Assembly: GCF_047496725.1 (NCBI RefSeq)
Contig: NC_132970.1
Coordinates: 16,095,501 to 16,159,500, forward strand
From: Anoplolepis gracilipes
Taxonomy: Eukaryota > Arthropoda > Insecta > Hymenoptera > Formicidae
Length of the DNA: 64,000 nucleotides
Direction: 5' to 3'
The notes below the pieces were generated by a model. That model did not search any database and was not told where the DNA came from. It saw only the letters and a program-made list of their open reading frames with translations. The translations under genes and the position numbers were made by a program. Position 1 is the first letter of the stretch. Each line of letters begins with the position of its first letter. This document shows, piece by piece, positions 44,931 through 59,240 of this stretch.

Positions 44931-47812
44931 CGGAAGACGTTATCGACATCTTATAATTCGTGGTCTTTCTTTGAGATATAAAAAAAAAAAAAAAAATAAC
45001 AATTTCTGAAATGGAGAACCGCATCGGAGAACAATGGCAGTGGGTAACAATGGCGTAAATTTTCTGAAGGCGTATATCGAGTATGCGATCGTTCGTCAGG
45101 CTCTCCGTGGGCTACGGTCGATCCCAATCTCTGATCGCGATCGTTTGCTACAGGGGATAAAAGTGACCTACTTTAACACCTCGCGCGCACGTATCGTCGC
45201 GGCAACGCCGACGGATATGATTTCTCGTGGCAATGGGGTGTCCCGTGTCATGTCCCGAGGAAATTTGTCTGCTATTTCGTGTCGATACACACATATATTG
45301 TGCGCCGAGTTGCACGTATCTTGATAAACATGAAACTCGTGTTGCTAAAATTGATAAAAATTTATTCATCAATTTATGTATAATATTATGTGCGTATGTG
45401 TGTGTATGAAATAATAATATATTCGCATAAATTATAGTAATTTCTCTGTGTGTAGAATGCATAGAAATGTTAATCTCTTGGTTCTTAAAAAATTTGAAAT
45501 GTAAAATTGTAAATTGTAAGAAAACACTTGTCTAAAAATTCAGCGAGAAATGTAAATCTGACGGTAATATAAGGTATATATGGATAGATACTTGTTATAT
45601 TATTATTTGAAAGGGTTCATTAACATCAAACGGAACGATATATTACAGCTACTGCAGGTGAATTTTCGCAAGAGAGGCGCGGCAAAGATCGGGCCACCTA
45701 GAAATCGACTTTCAATCGGCACACATTTCTCGTTCGCCGCCGATACGTTTCGGAGGATTTAATAGACGGTACGCTAATCATTTTCCACGCTTTGAGTTTA
45801 ATCGACAATCCTATATCGGCATAATAATGCGTTCCGAGAGAGCGTTCCTCCCCGCAAATATTATACCGTTATCAGCTTGTTCTGCAAATTTGCCGATTCT
45901 TGATATGCAAATGATATATTTCGTAAGAAATCTCAAATCAGAATCTCACATAAATAATCATTAAAACGAACGAACCGAGTTGTGTCATTTCGATCTTTTA
46001 ATTAGCTGCGAAAGAAACCGTATAATAAAATTAATGATATGCGGCGTTATTTCCCCGCGATGATCCCAATGGTAAATGTTTCCGGTTACTAAATTTTATT
46101 GCACTCGATTTTCGTCGGGACAGAGTGGACCACCTCGAAACCGCGTTAACGAGTCGAGTTGCGCGATTGACATACATTTGTAACTTCGCGGGGCACCTTC
46201 CGCAATTAAACGGCTCGTTCGTTATCTATCGAAAAATTAATTATCTAGACCGTATAATTACACGAAAAGAAAGCTATATGCATGCATAAAACATTATTGC
46301 AAAATGGAGAGACAACAAACGGAGAGATTACAAATGGAATTTGCTCATGTGAAATATTTCACCTGTGAGGATTATATCAGTGAATTTGTTTATATTTTTT
46401 TTAATAGAATCAATTAATTTTGCGTGATATTTTTTTCATGTCTCTTAAGAATTCTTTAATAAAATTATGCAATCAGGTAACACTTGAAATAAAATTTGCT
46501 CGATATATAAATGTTTAATTCACAAGAATTTAACAGGAGTCTGACATTTCTTCTAAAATAGAATAATTCTTATTTTAATATTAATATATCATTAAAATTA
46601 AAACGTCCTGTATATATACATATTTCCAGATTAAATGTGAAATTTTTCATCTTTCTGAGTGAATGTATTTCAAAGCATTTTGTACTCATTGCACACGCGA
46701 TTTAATCCGATATTTAATTTTTTTCAAATCTTCAAATGATTAAGATCAGAAATTATACGGTAGATCCGAATATTTAACGTTTTTCGTGGAATTAGCACGG
46801 TGTAAAACATCGTCCTTTATGCATCGTTGTACGTCGCTAATGAAGTTGCTTTCACGGAAGTTCCTGCCTACGGTAACGCGCATTAATTCCAATTTATTTA
46901 TAATTGCAATCGCAGAAAATTACGGCCGTCGTAAAGGAAAACTTTATAGCATCGTTACATGTATATTATACGCGTGCGACGATGCAACTAACAATATAAT
47001 GCTAACGTGATAAATATCCGACAGGATCTCCTCTCGTTTTCTGTTACCTGTAAGCTAAATCTGCCTCGGTAAAACTGTCCTACTGTTGTTAACGTGGGAG
47101 AAAACACAAAGGAACAAACATGTGTAGTCGTGGATTTATTACCATGTTTTTTAGTACATCGTAAAACTTATCTATTTTCACGATGACACTAAAAACGCAT
47201 TGTGTGCCACGTGCGCGCGATCAAGCACGTGTCACAGACGACTACAAATTGCCTAAAAAATTATCGAGTGATTAAAACAAGCTACAAGTCATTTATGAAA
47301 CTTTATTTCTTAACCGATTGTTTATTATTACTGTAGGATGACTCTAAAATAGGTCGTTCAATTTCGCGGATAGAGAAGCAAGGTGTTACTTGTAGAAATG
47401 CAATCAAGTCGCGATTACCCATCGTGAATTAGCTTTATCTCGTGAAAACGATAGCAAACAACATTTTCGTCATTAGCGTATAACAGCAGATTTCTCATGC
47501 TCTGCATTCGTTTATTCGGCCGGAGTGTACATCAGCATCAGCGGCTCGTTAATCGACGTGGCTTTCGCGCTCGCGTTTCGAGAAAGCGCATACAAATGGC
47601 ACATTAATACACCACATTTCGTTTCGAGTTTCCGAGATGATTCCCCCTTGCGCGATTAATCCCTTGATTTTTGGGTCGGACAGTCGGGTGTATGCAGGAC
47701 AGATCTGTTATGGCCCAGGGACCGTGACGGCGAAACGCTCTAACGGATTCGGCTCCGAGAAAAGAGACCCAAATCCATCGCGAACAAAAGCGGCTCTAAT
47801 TTGTTCCGAACC

Positions 47813-47875
<63 letters not shown>
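47813..47875. repeat. (CA)n microsatellite
   Basis: About 31 uninterrupted CA units, among the longest microsatellites in the window. Likely polymorphic. Confidence 0.95.
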
Positions 47876-47881
<6 letters not shown>

Positions 47882-49176
47882 GCATGCTTTGAAACTAGAA
47901 CGAAATAGCGATGCGCGCAAGTGAATGCATCTCCGAGCTATATTCGCTGAAATAATTGATTGCATCTCGCTACTATACCAACGACGTTAACATGATGGTG
48001 GCTTTCGACGAAAGTGAAATCACGAGAAAATCAGTCCACTTTTAGACTTGAAATTTTCATCTGAGAGATGGCCCTATTATATATTAGCATAAAGATTCGA
48101 TTCCTTACGTAACGTATTTTTTATTAACCTTCTGCCGACTAAATGGATCTTCGATAAAAAATGATTTTCATGAAAATTTGTGCAAAAATCATTCTCGCGA
48201 AAAGATTTAGCAATTTTATATTATATATTATGTATATTATATTATTAACCAAGAAAGCACATTAAATTTTCTTTTAATATAATTAAATCAAGCAAGAGTT
48301 AAGTAAACTTTACAAAACAAATATACTAAAAGCATTACATTAATAAAAAAATTGATCGCTTGTCAATTAATTAATTAATTAATTAACCATCGATCGATGA
48401 TTCTGACACTTTATATTAACAAAAATAATTATTAAAAAAAAAACAATGTGATAAATAAGACGTGAAAACAGATTAGGTTCCAAACAAATTGAAAAGATTT
48501 CCTATTTCCGTAGTCGATGTAAAATCCCGCTTGAACGGTGAATGGATTTCTAGTTTCAGTCCAGAGTCGGTAAAGGGTGAGAAGACTAGGACACCTAAGA
48601 TATATGGAGAGGCTGAGTCGACGCGAGGTAGAGCGCGCGTGTTTAGGAAGCGCGCGCGACTAATCAGTGAAAGTGGCGTGTTCGATCACGGCAAGTGGTT
48701 ACGGTTATTTTAAGAAGGAATCAACTTGACCCAATTCACACGAGGAATTCCGCCACGGGCGGACTAATCACTGGTGAATTGATCATGATCGCGAAAACCG
48801 AACGAAGAAAAACCGTCTCGTTCTCCTCACGAAGGATTTTTTCTCCTAAGTGAATTAGGTTTTTCTCCCACTTTTTATCAGAGCAATATACACATTTCCG
48901 CAACTTGATAAAATACTTCCTCTATTAATTCGCGAATCAATCGAGAGAGAAGGATAGAGGTAAGAATTCGCAGTTTTTTTTTTTTTTTTTTCCTCTTCTG
49001 CCGTTTCTCCTCCGTCAATCAAGACAAATGTCAAAGACGTCGTAAAGGCTTCTAAAATACGTCGTAATTCTTCGCGCGACTTTTCGACTTCTGTGTATTG
49101 TGCAATATAACATTTGTAGAAAAAAATATAATATAATAAAGTCATATAAATGCATGGACGCGAAAGCAAGACGCTT

Positions 49177-49568
49177 CACTCAAAAAAATATTTTGCTAAT
49201 GTAGATAGATTACTAGATGACTCAATTAAAATTTATCGTTACTTTTTGTATCTGTTAGAATATCGTTTGTCACGTATAAAATTTATAGCAGCAATATTCT
49301 AGCAATACCTTTAGAAAATTTAGATCCCATTGTCAAATATTAATCACAAATATAATTGTCCTTGACAAGAGGCCTTCGAGATAAGCATTGCAGAAAAATT
49401 TTCTGTCTAAATTACACTAATAGTACAGATATAAATTCTGTCTCTGTCATTTAAATTAAGTGCAAAATATATGCAGTATCACAGTATTTGCTAATAATTT
49501 ATCTGTTTCAGTTAATTTTTTACATCTAGAAAATTTTTGTTCAAGTTGCAAGATCATTTTTTTGAGTG
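49177..49568 (-). mobile_element. MITE family 1, copy 6 (392 bp)
   Basis: Reverse orientation with both ends intact: CACTCAAAAAAATATTTTGC on the left and ATCATTTTTTTGAGTG on the right. It is the best-preserved ends pair in the window. The flanking dinucleotides are TT on both sides rather than TA. Confidence 0.9.
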
Positions 49569-52411
49569 TTCTGTTATTCGTGAATAAAAAAACGTTACAT
49601 ACTACCGATTATATATATATAGTATTTAATAGTAAAAATTTACGTGTATTTTAGTAAATTTGGAAGAAAGGAAATTAAATTTTGCCAAATTAATAGGTAT
49701 TATATATATTACATTTTTTTCTACATTATTTTATGTGTTCTTTTTTTAATATATATATATTCTATATAATGTATGCTTTTTTTATTGAAATCAATAAATT
49801 TTTAGCAAAAAAATAAAAACTAGAATTTAAAATTATTTCAACAAACTTCACTTTGGATTTTATTCTTTCAATATATAAATTAATAAGAGTTCTGCATACA
49901 AAAAAAATAAAAATAACGCAAAATGAGATATTAGCATCTGCAGGGAGTCTAAAAGGATATCTATATTCAAAACTGTATTCGTTTATAATTCGATCGAAAC
50001 TTTCTAATAATATTAACCTCCGGCTATTGATTATATTGTTTTCAATCTAGCGCGCTCGCCTACTTCTTGAAGCGGCGATAATTCTTGTATTAGCAGTCGG
50101 ATAATGCTCGTTACTGATCGATCATCTATTCCGGAGACTAATTTCATCCGCACGGATGCAAGTATATTAACGCTTAAAATTGCTTTCGCGTCAGGCGCGG
50201 TGAGACTTTCTATCGATACTGCGAGATTAAAACTTTCCAATCTTTTACATCACGTTTCATCGGATCATCGCGTGATTCACTGTAAACGATCGTGAATTAA
50301 TTAAGTATACACGAAGCTCGTCTGTTACACATCGAGTAAAAGTCGAGTTAGTTTCGTTTCTTTTCTTTTTTAAATAATTTCTATATAATTTGCTACTTTA
50401 TCGTTTTAATGTGTAAGAATTAGAGTTAACAACACATGTTACAACAACATCCGATGTAAAGGATTTACTGGAACTTTAACTCGTCTCGACACCTGTCACC
50501 TCTCGTCAAATTCCTAATGAGATTCATATACGAGTGATTTCGATTCTCTATATAAATACTCGACATATCTCGAGAATCGACTCACCAATTTCGAAGAGCT
50601 AAACGTTCCTCGCAGTGCAGTCGTCTATATCGTAAGTCGTAAGGCATTCGATCGATCGTTATTCCCGGCCCATCTTCCCCGATCGATCGTTCTTACGAAC
50701 ACGCGGCCGTATTCGTAGACGATCTGACACACGCGCGCGCGATACACATGACAAGCTGGGATGCGGCCGTCAAACACATGGATCGCGAAATGAAACGATG
50801 ATGTCTGAAAGAAAAGAGAGAAACCGTCTCGACGACGTCTCGCCGATATATTGTTCGCGCAGCCGCGTGTGGTACGCGCACTTCCTCGGCGTGCACGCGG
50901 TTCGACTACCGGTCGCGCTTTGCGGATCGCCTCATTGCGTCCAGCGTGGACGAGGAAGCCGAGAAGGAAGGTAGAGTAGTAGGGAGCCGTCGCAACTGGC
51001 AGGCGGCCTCGTGCCGAGGCGCAACAACCACGTGTCGTCTCCCGCCAGGATTCCATCGGCGAGATGGATCCCCATCGTGGCATGGGAGCCGCGCCGGGCC
51101 GGATGCGATTGGATAGGAAACGACGACGACGTTCGAGGAGTCATCGCAACACGGCCGTCCTCGTCGTGGCAGAGAAACCGTGCACTTTTTCACGCACTTT
51201 TCCACGAGGACAAATTTCCCTCACAGCCGTAGCGATTTCTTGAGAATCGCGATTAATATTATATATCTACGTTGAATTAAGTTTTTTGACATTTGCGCGA
51301 GATCCTTCATTATCTCTCCGATTAGCGGTCGCTAACGTTATAACTCTATAACGCGAAAATTGGGATATCATTATACGGGCTCGTACCCTGAGGAAAGTTT
51401 CGCGTGCCACTTTGGCTACCATTAAATTAGACTGTAATCACATCGACGGGAGGGAGTGGACGACAGGATAATGCTGATAATTCTGCCGTATAATCACAGA
51501 TCTCTGTGACAAGATAAACAAATTTATTTAAGCGACATAAAAAAGATGACTACTTTTCTCAAACCTTCAGCTTCTTCAGCCATTTTATGTAACGAAGTGA
51601 AAATGAGCTTTCCCTCTGTTCTCGACACCATTCAGCACCGACTGTCATCTTCTCGGATCTGAAACCGCGTATGAAAAATGCATTTTATTGTTACAAGAAC
51701 GCTTAATCTTGATTCTCTCGTCGAAGGTTTCCCTATTGAAAAAAAAAAAAAAAAAAAAAAAACTGACAATCCATCGGTGAAACTCGTCCGTTAGATACTT
51801 ATGTATCGGATTACGATTAATCAGCAAGAAAAAACTATCAACATTGCTGATATATAAAAAAAAAAAAAAAAAAAAAAAAAAACCGTGATAAAATGAAATG
51901 CTGAAGAACTTTTTTTTCCATGTCGAGTGCCACCGACACGCGGCGGTGACGATAAAACCGCTGCTGAAATTCCTTTCGCTCGCCTCGTCGTCGCAATCAG
52001 TTCAACCAGCGACGCGAACGGAGAAGAGTCAACCGCGACGGGGGGGGGGAGGGAGGGGGGAAGGACGACGTAAGGCGAGAGATAATGAACGTATTTACGT
52101 ATATACACCTGTATAAGTGTATATGCGCGTAATTGCCAGCCGGTATCGCCGTCCCTCTCGCTTTTGGACGAAGTGGGTCGTCCTCCTGAAGAGAACAGTC
52201 GGCGAGGGGCCGACGGCCGACATGGCTCTGCCGGCCTTCTCTCTTATGTTAGTATCTGTCGGCCGCCAATCTACTTCCGCGTCAATCGTTTTCCGCGAGT
52301 CTCGCCGTGGACGATCCTCCTTAACTTAACGGGGAAAACGCCGCCAATAAAACCGCAACACGTTTTGCCGATTGAATTGCGAGGCATGTCATCCGGAATA
52401 TCATCGGATAT

Positions 52412-53060
52412 CAGGGTTGGCAAAATTCCACATTTTTTTGGGGTAAAATCCATGCCAGTGGTAAAAATTATAAAAAAATCAAATTTATCTTCAATTTTAA
52501 TATTTCCTATTAAAAATGAAATAAAATAAAATAAATAGAAAATCTTTTTATCAATATTCTATTTATCAATTAAAATGTTTATAATGTTTTCTAATTTCAG
52601 CTTTATCTAAAATAAAAACCCCGTAATAAATTAAGAATCGACAAGCAAATAAATTATTTTTTTATTACAAAACGTTGAACAATACACGCAAACTCAGATT
52701 TATCAAAATTTTTAATTCTATTATTATTACATTTTTCTCATTATATTTTAAATTATATAAAATAATATAATATTTAATATTATTTATATGTATATGTATA
52801 TATCTTCAAAGTTTTTCTTTTAAAAATGTATTTCACATAGTAATCACATTTAAAAAAGTCTTTATTATTATATATTGATTAGTTTAATTTTTTTAAATTA
52901 TGTGATTTTAGTATGATTTATTAATAAAAAATATCTTTTTGCATAAAATTACATAAATATATTTTAGTGTCACATTTTACTCATTTTTACAGTTTTTGTC
53001 AGTTTATTTCATTGGATAAATAAAAATCGGAATTTATCTCATAGGTTTTTCCACTCACTG
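52412..53060. mobile_element. Possible hAT-like non-autonomous element
   Basis: The left end CAGGGTTGGCAAAATTCC is typical of hAT-family termini. A weakly matching inverted right end (GGTTTTTCCACTCACTG) occurs near 53044-53060. The interior is AT-rich without a reading frame. I do not find a matching 8-bp target duplication, so the right border is uncertain. Confidence 0.35.
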
Positions 53061-53194
53061 AACTTTTCCAGCGAATTTTGTACAATATGATCGTTTCAAC
53101 CTAATCGCATACATGTTTATCGAGCGACAACGAGGTCATTTTACAGAAAATCGATGTAAAAAGAAGTTCTGTCTTTTTCTCTCTTTTGGGAAAT

Positions 53195-53595
53195 ATGGCA
53201 GAAGCGAGAAATGACAGCCCAATTTATGTTGCGACCTACGTCATAATTATTTGCTTTTTGCTAGTGTTGTGATGTACAACGTATTTATGAAACTTGTGAA
53301 AATGTACGGCTGCCAAGCTGTGTAAGGAATAAACTGTGTAAAGTAACATTTTCCTCTCCTTTCGACAACTGTCAAATCGCGTGTTTTTCCGCATTTCAAG
53401 GGTTCATTTCGGACTCAATATTTACAATTATTTATCAATTGTCAGGAGAAAGGATTACCAGCCGTACATTTTTACAGGTGTGCTGAAGAAATTGGTAGTA
53501 TTATTTCGTTGAAATATGTTTTTATTTACATGTCAGTCGCAACATAAATCAGGGTATCATTTCTTGCTATTTCTCGCTTATATGCTTAGGACGTT
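53195..53595. repeat. Imperfect inverted repeat, about 400 bp
   Basis: Blocks on the left (AGCGAGAAAT, TTTATGTTGCGAC, AAAATGTACGGCTG, CTCCTTTCGACAACTGTC) reappear in inverse order and strand on the right (GACAATTG-like block, CAGCCGTACATTTT, GTCGCAACATAAA, ATTTCTCGCT). The arms are about 170 bp with indels. It has no open frame. It could be an old fold-back transposon or a structured transcript. Confidence 0.65.
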
Positions 53596-55074
53596 CACGA
53601 TTTCAATATGGCCGCGGTGACTACTCGGGAGCCTTAATTAAAATTTATGCATACATAAAATATATTTCTTTATAAAAATAACTGTCCTTTACTAACGAGC
53701 TAATGAGAATACTGTTTTTATTTTAACTTAATAATAAACGATTTATGCGATTTAATCGAGCTGATTCTTGATAAAATCGTTATTAAGCAACAAGACAATT
53801 GCATTCCTTATCCTCTATTCAAGTTAAATATCTTAATTAGAGAAGATCTTTGACTTTATTCTTAATTATCGATTTGATGTCTTCTGGAAAACTCAAGCAT
53901 GTATTGCAACTAAATTCGCTTTCGTCGAGACGTAAGATTCAGCTTCATCTTGCCTCTCACGATAAAGCGAAACAGGGTCATTGGAAAGGAGTATTACGGA
54001 TCAGTGATTTGGACAGCCTGACGTTTCGAGAACGGAAGGAAAACACAGATTTTGACGAGCAACGTACGATGAGTTATATTCAAATAATGTACAAATAAAA
54101 ATGAACCAAGCAGTCACGCGAATAAGCCATTTGTATAAATTTACAAATTCTTTCTTTGCAAATTTGTTTATTATATTGCGCTTGAAATATTACAAATATC
54201 ATATACGGACTCTTATAAAATAAATTAAACATACAAATTGTTTGTTTATCTATTATTTGTTTAAATAATTTTTTTCCTATTATTTCATCATCAATATTCA
54301 AACATTTAATTTTGTAAATAATGATATTTATAAAAAGAACATCTTAACTTCAAAACTCATAGAAATTATTTTTAAATATTATTATAGCAAAAAAAACCGC
54401 ATTTTGATTTTGTCAAAATATACACGATTAAAGGTCAAAATTAAAAGTCTATGAAATGTATATGAAAAAAATTGACAACTGTGTCATAGCTTATAAAGTC
54501 ATCATTGGGAGAGAAAAGTCTTTTCTATATAACGATAAAGAGAGAAGTATAGTTAATATAAATGATTGAGTGACAGACGCAAATGAAGGGCAGTTAATCG
54601 CGAGTGAAACTTATATACTAGGGTCTAAACGGCTTTAATTCTCGCGCCGCTAATTAGTCGACAATTGCAGCCAAAGTAGCTTAACAAACGTACAGTGGTA
54701 CTTTCTTCTTCTCGCCGACAATACAGCCTCTCTGCCCGTGAAAACGCTCGCGTTAATTAACGCGCGCGCGTGCGCATCTTTGTATTAAAATACGCCGACT
54801 AATTGCACACGTAGGCGAGCTGTGAGACGTATTGTTGAGCTAGATATCCCGACAAATAGCGGGAAAGGCTCTCTCGCCGCGTATATGCTTTGCGATTCAG
54901 ACTGGAAATGCATATAAATGCCTGATGAAACCGAGATTTTTTTCCAGAAAACGTTAAATGGGTTATCGGGCTGTTGCCCCATAACTTTATACGCGGTGAC
55001 ACGATTAATTAAGACGAACGGCTCGATTTCACCATGGAACAGAGTTAGCGCCCAAACAAAACTCCATTGTTTTG

Positions 55075-55105
<31 letters not shown>

Positions 55106-56164
55106 CGGCTCCGAAAAACTTGTCGCGCAAACAAGTTTTTAAATCCAATTTTGCGCGCGCGATGATATATGCATGACGAAATGTAAATCGTAAAATCCAA
55201 TTTGTAATTCGGAACCGCCGCCGGTACCGATTAATGCAATACACACGATCCCCCTCCCTCATCCCCTCGAACCCTGGAGAAAATCGCCTCATTTTCGATG
55301 CAGTCCGTTGCCCTTCCCGTCCCTCCCCTTCCTCCCCATTCCTCTCTCTCTCTCCCTTCCCTCGTCGGAGATGCATGCACCTCGAGTGATTAGCCCGGTG
55401 TATAACCGGGGCTCACCACACCAACGAAACTTAGAAAGATTCCCTATCCCCCTCTCCCTCCCACCACTACTCCCCGGACTACGCACTGATAAATGCCCAA
55501 AATTACTGGTTAGACTGGTATCGGGCTCGTTAATTGCCCACTCGTTTATAAGGGCAACAACGCGCACCAAAGGAAAGGGTATAAAAGAGGAAGGATATTT
55601 CTTTTTTAACAACATCGACGGCGGAATATCAGGACGCGCCGCTAACGATACACACTCTTTCGCAACAGATTTCCTTCGCCTGGGATGTACACACTTTCGA
55701 CAGGGCGAACGAATAATGGCAGGTCGTCGACTCTCTGCATAATAATACAGTCTGCATGAGACACAATCCCGCGTAACGTTCTTTATTTTCTCCGGTAAAG
55801 AGAGCTCTGTCGAAAAACGGATGCTCTTTTCTCTTCCCCCATCTTCCTCCCTCCCACCCTCTTTCTCTTTCGCAACGTACGGGTAATGCACAATCGCCTT
55901 TTTCGTTACCTCCCTTGTCCCTAATTAACCGGTACCTCGACAGTGTATGTATTTCGGAGCGACAAATCGTCCCGGTACACTTATATCGCGGCAGCTTTAT
56001 AGCTGATTTTGACGGCGAGGAAGAGAGTTTGGCCGCGGTCAAACGGAAGAGACAATACTCACGTTTCTGGGTTTATGGACGGGAGACGGTTTTTAAACGG
56101 CTCAGTGACTTTAATGACAGTCCGCGAATGTGTTTCGTCGGGTAGCCCGCTCGTTTTTCTCTCA

Positions 56165-56200
<36 letters not shown>

Positions 56201-57093
56201 CCTCTATCTTAAACTTGGGAAGCAGAATGTCAACCATAAAATGTACTTTAGCGCAATATATGAGACAAAAATTAATGTTTCTTTTTTTTTAGTCGCGAAA
56301 AAATATAACAAATATATATCATATAAAACATAATAATTTCTGCCTATTTTCTCTTTACGTTGATATAAAATTTATGACATAAAATTTAACGACGATATAA
56401 AATTTAAGACATGAATTTCTGCTTATTGTTGTCACACTATATATAATTTATAACTTTTTGAATTACGAAAGTTCAAACTTCATAAAAAAGTTGGCACGAT
56501 AAAACTCGGAAATTGGAACGTTTATTCATGTCACAACAAGAGACGAGAAATGAGAAACGATGTCGCTACCTATCTTCTTATACTTTGTTGCAATAAAAAT
56601 TGCTAGTATAACGTTTTCCGTACAGATCGTTGAGATCTCGATATTAAAAATGTAAAATTAACAGATATTGTTATAAGCTATAAGGATTGTTGCGTTCGAC
56701 AGTCGTATAAAACCAGTCGCATTGTATCGGGATCTCCGCTCTCCCTCCTTCTGTTCCATTCATCGTATTCCCGGCTCAAAGAAGTGGGTCAGTCCAGCGA
56801 GGTGTCCAGTTTGCAAAGACAACATATAGCTGGTCCCAATAACGACTCGGCTTTATTTATGACAGAATAACTGTGTATGTTTCACTGCAGCTTTACGTTT
56901 CGCGCGTTCTTTTCTCGAGTTATCTAATTCACCAAGAGTTTCTCGTTTTCATTGCTTCTTCGAGAAAATGTTTAATTGCGCAAGAAGAATAGAGGCAGAA
57001 TTATCCTCTCTCTTTACCCTACAATTTTTGATTCCATATAAACAGAGACATTGTTGATTTAGCAAACAGTGGCTTTAGGCCACTAGAAAGTTA

Positions 57094-57129
<36 letters not shown>

Positions 57130-57219
57130 CATTTAGGTTGTATTAATTGTCTGGCTTCAGCAAGCACGAAATTTTCAAAATTTACCATCTCTTATGCTCT
57201 GTAAATTGTAATTCTATCC

Positions 57220-57283
<64 letters not shown>

Positions 57284-57294
57284 AAAGAAAGAAA

Positions 57295-57450
57295 ATTTAT
57301 TTATAGCAATTAAAATAATGTGATTATAAAAAAAGGTATACTACATATAAAAATAAAATTAATAAAACATTATTTATAGCTATGAAAATAATATAATTAT
57401 AAAAAGCAATATATATATATACATATGTGTAAAAATAAAATTAACAAAAT
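57295..57450. repeat. Short tandem duplication, unit about 75-80 bp
   Basis: ATTTATAGCAATTAAAATAATGTG-type sequence (57300) ending AAAAATAAAATTAATAAAAC is repeated at about 57370 as ATTTATAGCTATGAAAATAA and ends AAAAATAAAATTAACAAAAT. It follows a long (TA)n tract. Confidence 0.8.
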
Positions 57451-58959
57451 AAATTTTGGATCTTTCTCGCGGAAAAATCCAAGTAAAGATAATGTTGTAG
57501 GCCAATACAAATACTTTTGAGACAACATCGACCGCTGGATGCCAATAGTATTTTTATAACGATGATGCGCTCCGACTTCTTTTCAGCTTGTAAATCTATT
57601 TGACGTTTACTTGATGTCTGACTTGGTATATCCGCCGCATATCGCACCGCATCGTTTCGCTCTCGAGGTTCAATTAGAGATGTACGGATTTATCATCGCG
57701 CGGCCAATTAAAATGTAGGAAACGAGAGAAGCTGCCGTTCCGTTCCGTTCTGTAAAACCGCGGCGTCGGATCGCTCGTAAGTAATGTACGACATTCGGCA
57801 CATCGCTCTTAATTCGCTCTCCCTATCGACTTCTTTATCTTTAAATAAAAGAAAGCTATATATTTATAGTTGCTTCTCTCCGGTTTTCTCTCTCTCTCTT
57901 TTCGCCGGCGTGCCGTTATTCCTCGGATTCCTTGATCCACCGTTAATGCATCGGAATTTCGGGACGCGCTAAGAGAGAGCCACGGAACACGACAAACTTA
58001 AAGCCCATTACCGGCTTCTCGTTTGTTCGCTTGAAAATAATTCATGTCCTTGATTATCTACAAACTTCAGAAAAACTTGTGGAGACTAAGAATGTTTACG
58101 GCCGACACAATTAAATTACTGGCCAATGATAATTTATAAAAAGTTATTTATGAAATTGAAAAAGTCTCACATGGTGTGAGATGGAAAAAAAGATGGGTCG
58201 TTCTAACAAAGTCAATTGACTAGCTTCAACTAAGTGCCATACGTGTGGCTAACCCACATTTCTAATATTTTATCTAAACAGTAAAAAAAAAGAAAAACGA
58301 GTTTGTGTGTGTGTATTTTTGTGACAAGTATGCTTCTGGGCCAGTCAAATATTGAAAATAGTTGGTTGTGATTAACGAACCTACGGTACGATTGTTAACC
58401 GCAAGGAAATGCCGATGTTTACCGATCAGCTGATAGTCACGTGCTCGTGACCAGCCGCCACGTGTGACATTTCTTCGGAATATACATGCGTAATGGGAAT
58501 GCTCGTGCGAAGGTAAATCCAAGAAGCGAAAGTTACACACTCTCGCGCGAACGTATTACGCAAAATCCCCGACAATAAAATCGAGAGTCCACCGGATGAA
58601 AATTTTCGTCCTTTCGTAACTTCGCATTGAAAGAGCTATTAAGTTTTAGCGCCTTTGTCGCGCGCGCGCGCGCGCGACGCACGGCGAGACGGAAATGACC
58701 GGTTCTATTGTTTGCTACTACGGTTAACGCATGCAAACTTGCGGAACGTCGCGAGAGAGTTGCTCGCGAAAACAAAATCGGAAAGTTTATAATTGCAAAA
58801 TAGAAGGAGCGCAAATAAAAATGCGCTTCGATAATCGATGCAAGATTGTTTGCCTTTTCTTCTTTTGACTAGATTGCATTAAAACAATTCTTTCGGTTAT
58901 TCGATGATAATCTGCGTAATCACAAACTGAGACTATATTTTGCCAAAAAAATATTACGA

Positions 58960-59240
58960 AATTACATTACAATAAGTGTATAATTAAAGAATAAATAATG
59001 AAAATATTATATCTTTTTATTATCTATTCTATGACTTTGCACTTCATATTCATGTAATTTTACATACTTTTTTTACACAGTAAAGGAAAGGAGAACCAAA
59101 AGTCTCCTAGCGCCATCAGATTATTGGAATTACATCAATAAGTGTATAATTACAGAAGGTAATTAATAAAAATGTTATACGTTTCCATGATTTTGTACTT
59201 AACATTTATGTAATTTGATATACTTTTTTTTACAGTGCAG
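58960..59240. repeat. Direct duplication, unit about 120 bp, offset about 170 bp
   Basis: AATAAGTGTATAATTA at about 58971 and 59140, TTCATGTAATTTTACATACTTTTTTTACA-like and TTTATGTAATTTGATATACT ends, in the same order and spacing. The copies have diverged. The segment between them contains GGAGAACCAAAAGTCTCC. Confidence 0.75.

Larger units (their letters stand above)
44323..52411. other. Non-coding upstream region, part 4
   Basis: No gene supported. It contains (GA)n at 44898-44928, a (CA)n tract at 47813-47875, an (ATTA)n run near 48365-48385, a MITE copy at 49177, poly(A) tracts at about 51739-51761 and 51858-51881, and a G-run at about 52039-52060. Two GC-richer stretches (about 50600-51230 and 52000-52330) give long frames on both strands, but none has a recognisable domain. 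Confidence 0.5.

Noticed and set aside
48489..48713. 74-codon plus-strand frame
   Set aside because: Basic, low-information sequence with no motif, conserved neighbour or splice partner.
50625..51083. 152-codon open frame on the minus strand
   Set aside because: GC-rich stretch giving overlapping Arg/Ala-rich frames on both strands; no recognisable motif.
53850..54098. 82-codon plus-strand frame with ordinary composition
   Set aside because: No recognisable domain, no splice partner and isolated in AT-rich DNA; not enough to call a gene.
55289..55891. 200-codon open frame on the minus strand
   Set aside because: Its composition follows purine-rich simple sequence (GREREG-type runs), an equally long frame overlaps on the other strand, and there is no domain or splice support.
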